Part shown: piece after piece, positions 62,101 to 64,000 of the stretch
Position numbering within the stretch: position 1 is the first letter of the stretch
Layout of the letters: each line of letters starts with the position of its first letter
DNA from: Rhynchonema sp. JSB1_4
Taxonomy: Eukaryota > Nematoda > Chromadorea > Monhysterida > Xyalidae
Direction of reading: 5' to 3'
Assembly: GCA_030248065.1 (NCBI GenBank)
Contig: JASAMV010006027.1
Location: 27,401-91,400, forward strand
DNA: 64,000 bases
Made by a program: the position numbers and the translations under genes
Notes under the pieces: generated by a model
Told to the model about the DNA's origin: nothing
Seen by the model: only the letters and a program-made list of their open reading frames with translations
Database searches by the model: none

Positions 62101-62895
62101 TATATGTGTTTTTAATCGTTGTTACGTCAAACATATATTAATTCCAATTGGTTAAATGTTTTTCAGCTCAAAAAGAGCCATAATGGACGCTCAGACACAC
62201 ACAACAATGCATTAGTGCACGCTACGCAGTTGCCTGATTGATAAAGCGCACAATGTATTACCCACAACACACAGCCAGCCAGCCAGCACACACACACAGG
62301 CAGGCAGCCAGCACACACACACACAGGCAGCCAGCACAACAGGCAATGCAGCAATGCACGCGTAGTTACATATGTAGTAAAGCTTGTGAAGGAGATTGGC
62401 GAAGCGATGTCCGAGCGGTATAACGCGCAGCACTGAAGATGAAAGGCCGCGGGTTCAAACATTCACGCGCGCAGCTAACTTTGTTTTATCTTACTAACTT
62501 TTAATGAATTCTGGGTAACATTTTTCAGTTTTTTTCGTGTTTTTATTTGAGATTAATTATTAAGCACAGGTGCGGTTCGCAGTTTATGCGCTGTGATGTC
62601 ATTCATGATAAAATACCCACAAGATATCAACTTGTTAATTAAAATTGCTGTTGCTCTCTAACATTCGAAGCTTTTTCCGCATGTATAATTTGACTTTCGT
62701 GGGAAAGTTAAATAGTAGTTTTTACGTAACATTGAATCCAAGATCAGATGCAGCGGCCAACACCAAAGCAATCTGGAGACTGATGTTTGACACTTATTTC
62801 GTTGCTGAAGCTGAAGGGACAGGTTGCATGGAAGTTCATTGCACAGCTTTGCTTGGTACTAAACCAACAAGTGCCATTCTCTGAGACGATGCGCA
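62056..62895 (+). repeat. Long inverted repeat, left arm
   Basis: This 840-bp arm is the reverse complement of 63161-64000, with no difference noticed by eye, including two open frames that translate identically. Inside are CA/CAGG simple repeats (62276-62340) and a tRNA-like segment. The outer edge of the arm may lie outside the match I can see, because the window ends at 64000. An open frame at 62645-62884 has no ATG at its start and no recognised domain. Confidence 0.95.
62395..62462 (+). repeat. tRNA-like segment (possible tRNA pseudogene or SINE head)
   Basis: GATGTCCGAGCGGTATAACGC resembles a tRNA Leu/Ser D-arm (A box), and about 35 bases later GCGGGTTCAAAC resembles the T-arm (B box). 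The acceptor stem does not close and the anticodon arm is poor, so a functional tRNA is unlikely. It is repeated in the right arm (about 63594-63661). Confidence 0.5.
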
Positions 62896-63160
62896 ATGTG
62901 CGCATATAAGATGCTGTACTTTTGGCAGGTAATGCGGTGGTTATCGTACATAAAATTGTGTCATTTCACTATGGGGTTTACAATGGAGACACGCTTGTGT
63001 CTGCGTCTTCACCCACCACTGAAACAAAACCAACGCAGTGCCCCACGCGCATGTCCATGCTTTTGAGGAACATGGTAACTTGTCAAGTTATTTATTTTTT
63101 TTAATTTACCGCCAGGTATGTATTTGACACCCTAGGTACCATCATTTATAGCGCACTGAT
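62896..63160. other. Spacer of the inverted repeat
   Basis: About 265 bp of unique sequence between the arms. Its edges still show weak inverted similarity (GTGCGC, TATAA), suggesting the true arms were slightly longer. An open frame at 62922-63104 has no recognised domain. Confidence 0.6.
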
Positions 63161-64000
63161 TGCGCATCGTCTCAGAGAATGGCACTTGTTGGTTTAGTAC
63201 CAAGCAAAGCTGTGCAATGAACTTCCATGCAACCTGTCCCTTCAGCTTCAGCAACGAAATAAGTGTCAAACATCAGTCTCCAGATTGCTTTGGTGTTGGC
63301 CGCTGCATCTGATCTTGGATTCAATGTTACGTAAAAACTACTATTTAACTTTCCCACGAAAGTCAAATTATACATGCGGAAAAAGCTTCGAATGTTAGAG
63401 AGCAACAGCAATTTTAATTAACAAGTTGATATCTTGTGGGTATTTTATCATGAATGACATCACAGCGCATAAACTGCGAACCGCACCTGTGCTTAATAAT
63501 TAATCTCAAATAAAAACACGAAAAAAACTGAAAAATGTTACCCAGAATTCATTAAAAGTTAGTAAGATAAAACAAAGTTAGCTGCGCGCGTGAATGTTTG
63601 AACCCGCGGCCTTTCATCTTCAGTGCTGCGCGTTATACCGCTCGGACATCGCTTCGCCAATCTCCTTCACAAGCTTTACTACATATGTAACTACGCGTGC
63701 ATTGCTGCATTGCCTGTTGTGCTGGCTGCCTGTGTGTGTGTGTGCTGGCTGCCTGCCTGTGTGTGTGTGCTGGCTGGCTGGCTGTGTGTTGTGGGTAATA
63801 CATTGTGCGCTTTATCAATCAGGCAACTGCGTAGCGTGCACTAATGCATTGTTGTGTGTGTCTGAGCGTCCATTATGGCTCTTTTTGAGCTGAAAAACAT
63901 TTAACCAATTGGAATTAATATATGTTTGACGTAACAACGATTAAAAACACATATAACCGCTGATTTTGGCTTTAGAACCATACTTTCTGTACAAAAAGTC
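63161..64000 (-). repeat. Long inverted repeat, right arm (runs off the window)
   Basis: Reverse complement of 62056-62895; base 64000 pairs with 62056. Because the match continues to the last base, the repeat probably extends further. Confidence 0.95.

Noticed and set aside
62395..62462. Functional tRNA gene
   Set aside because: A- and B-box-like strings are present but the cloverleaf does not close.

Overview
This window looks like nuclear DNA from an invertebrate animal. Every gene I could build is interrupted by introns with GT..AG ends, often 60-120 bp long and sometimes many kb. The gene set is animal-specific: tetraspanin, innexin, Ig-domain protein, ZP-domain cuticlin-like protein, secreted phospholipase A2 and reticulon. 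The innexin, the cuticlin-type ZP domain and a MAM-like extracellular protein point to an ecdysozoan, most likely a nematode or close relative. I cannot place it further without a search. Exon boundaries below were read by eye. I trusted them where reading frame, splice signals and domain signature agreed across the junction.

Layout. From the left edge: a possible last exon of an unidentified gene (4-141, +); a complete tetraspanin (556-1921, +); part of an Ig-domain gene (3157-4658, -), whose intron carries a Helitron; a gene-poor stretch (4.7-11.8 kb); a ZP-domain membrane protein (11.8-15.8 kb, +) with a small Helitron in an intron; two tandem, membrane-anchored PLA2 genes (16.5-17.7 and 20.7-23.5 kb, +), separated by a Helitron filled with a minisatellite; a MAM-like mucin-stalk protein (25.0-27.8 kb, -); a small secreted, neuropeptide-like precursor (29.5-30.1 kb, -); then two miniature transposons.

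From 32.9 to 47.3 kb (+) runs one 11-exon innexin. Its 9.1-kb third intron holds, on the opposite strand, a tandem pair of five-exon genes of a family I do not recognise. The reticulon gene lies from 48.6 to at least 60.1 kb (-). It has a compact promoter-proximal first exon for a short isoform and a set of Pro/Ser-rich exons far upstream for a long isoform; both end in the same codon phase, so both can splice to the reticulon-homology exons. The right end is a very long, nearly identical inverted repeat that runs off the window.

The genes do not form an operon or pathway. Most encode membrane, junction or secreted products. Mobile DNA is abundant and mainly intronic: three Helitron copies with clear TC..CTAG ends, two copies of a hAT-like element with 8-bp target duplications, a TTAA-flanked element, a TA-flanked element and foldback elements. 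The most striking unexplained signal is the 10-mer TGATGTTTCA (either strand). I found at least 14 exact copies where about 0.1-0.2 is expected by chance; many lie within a few tens of bases of inferred splice sites.
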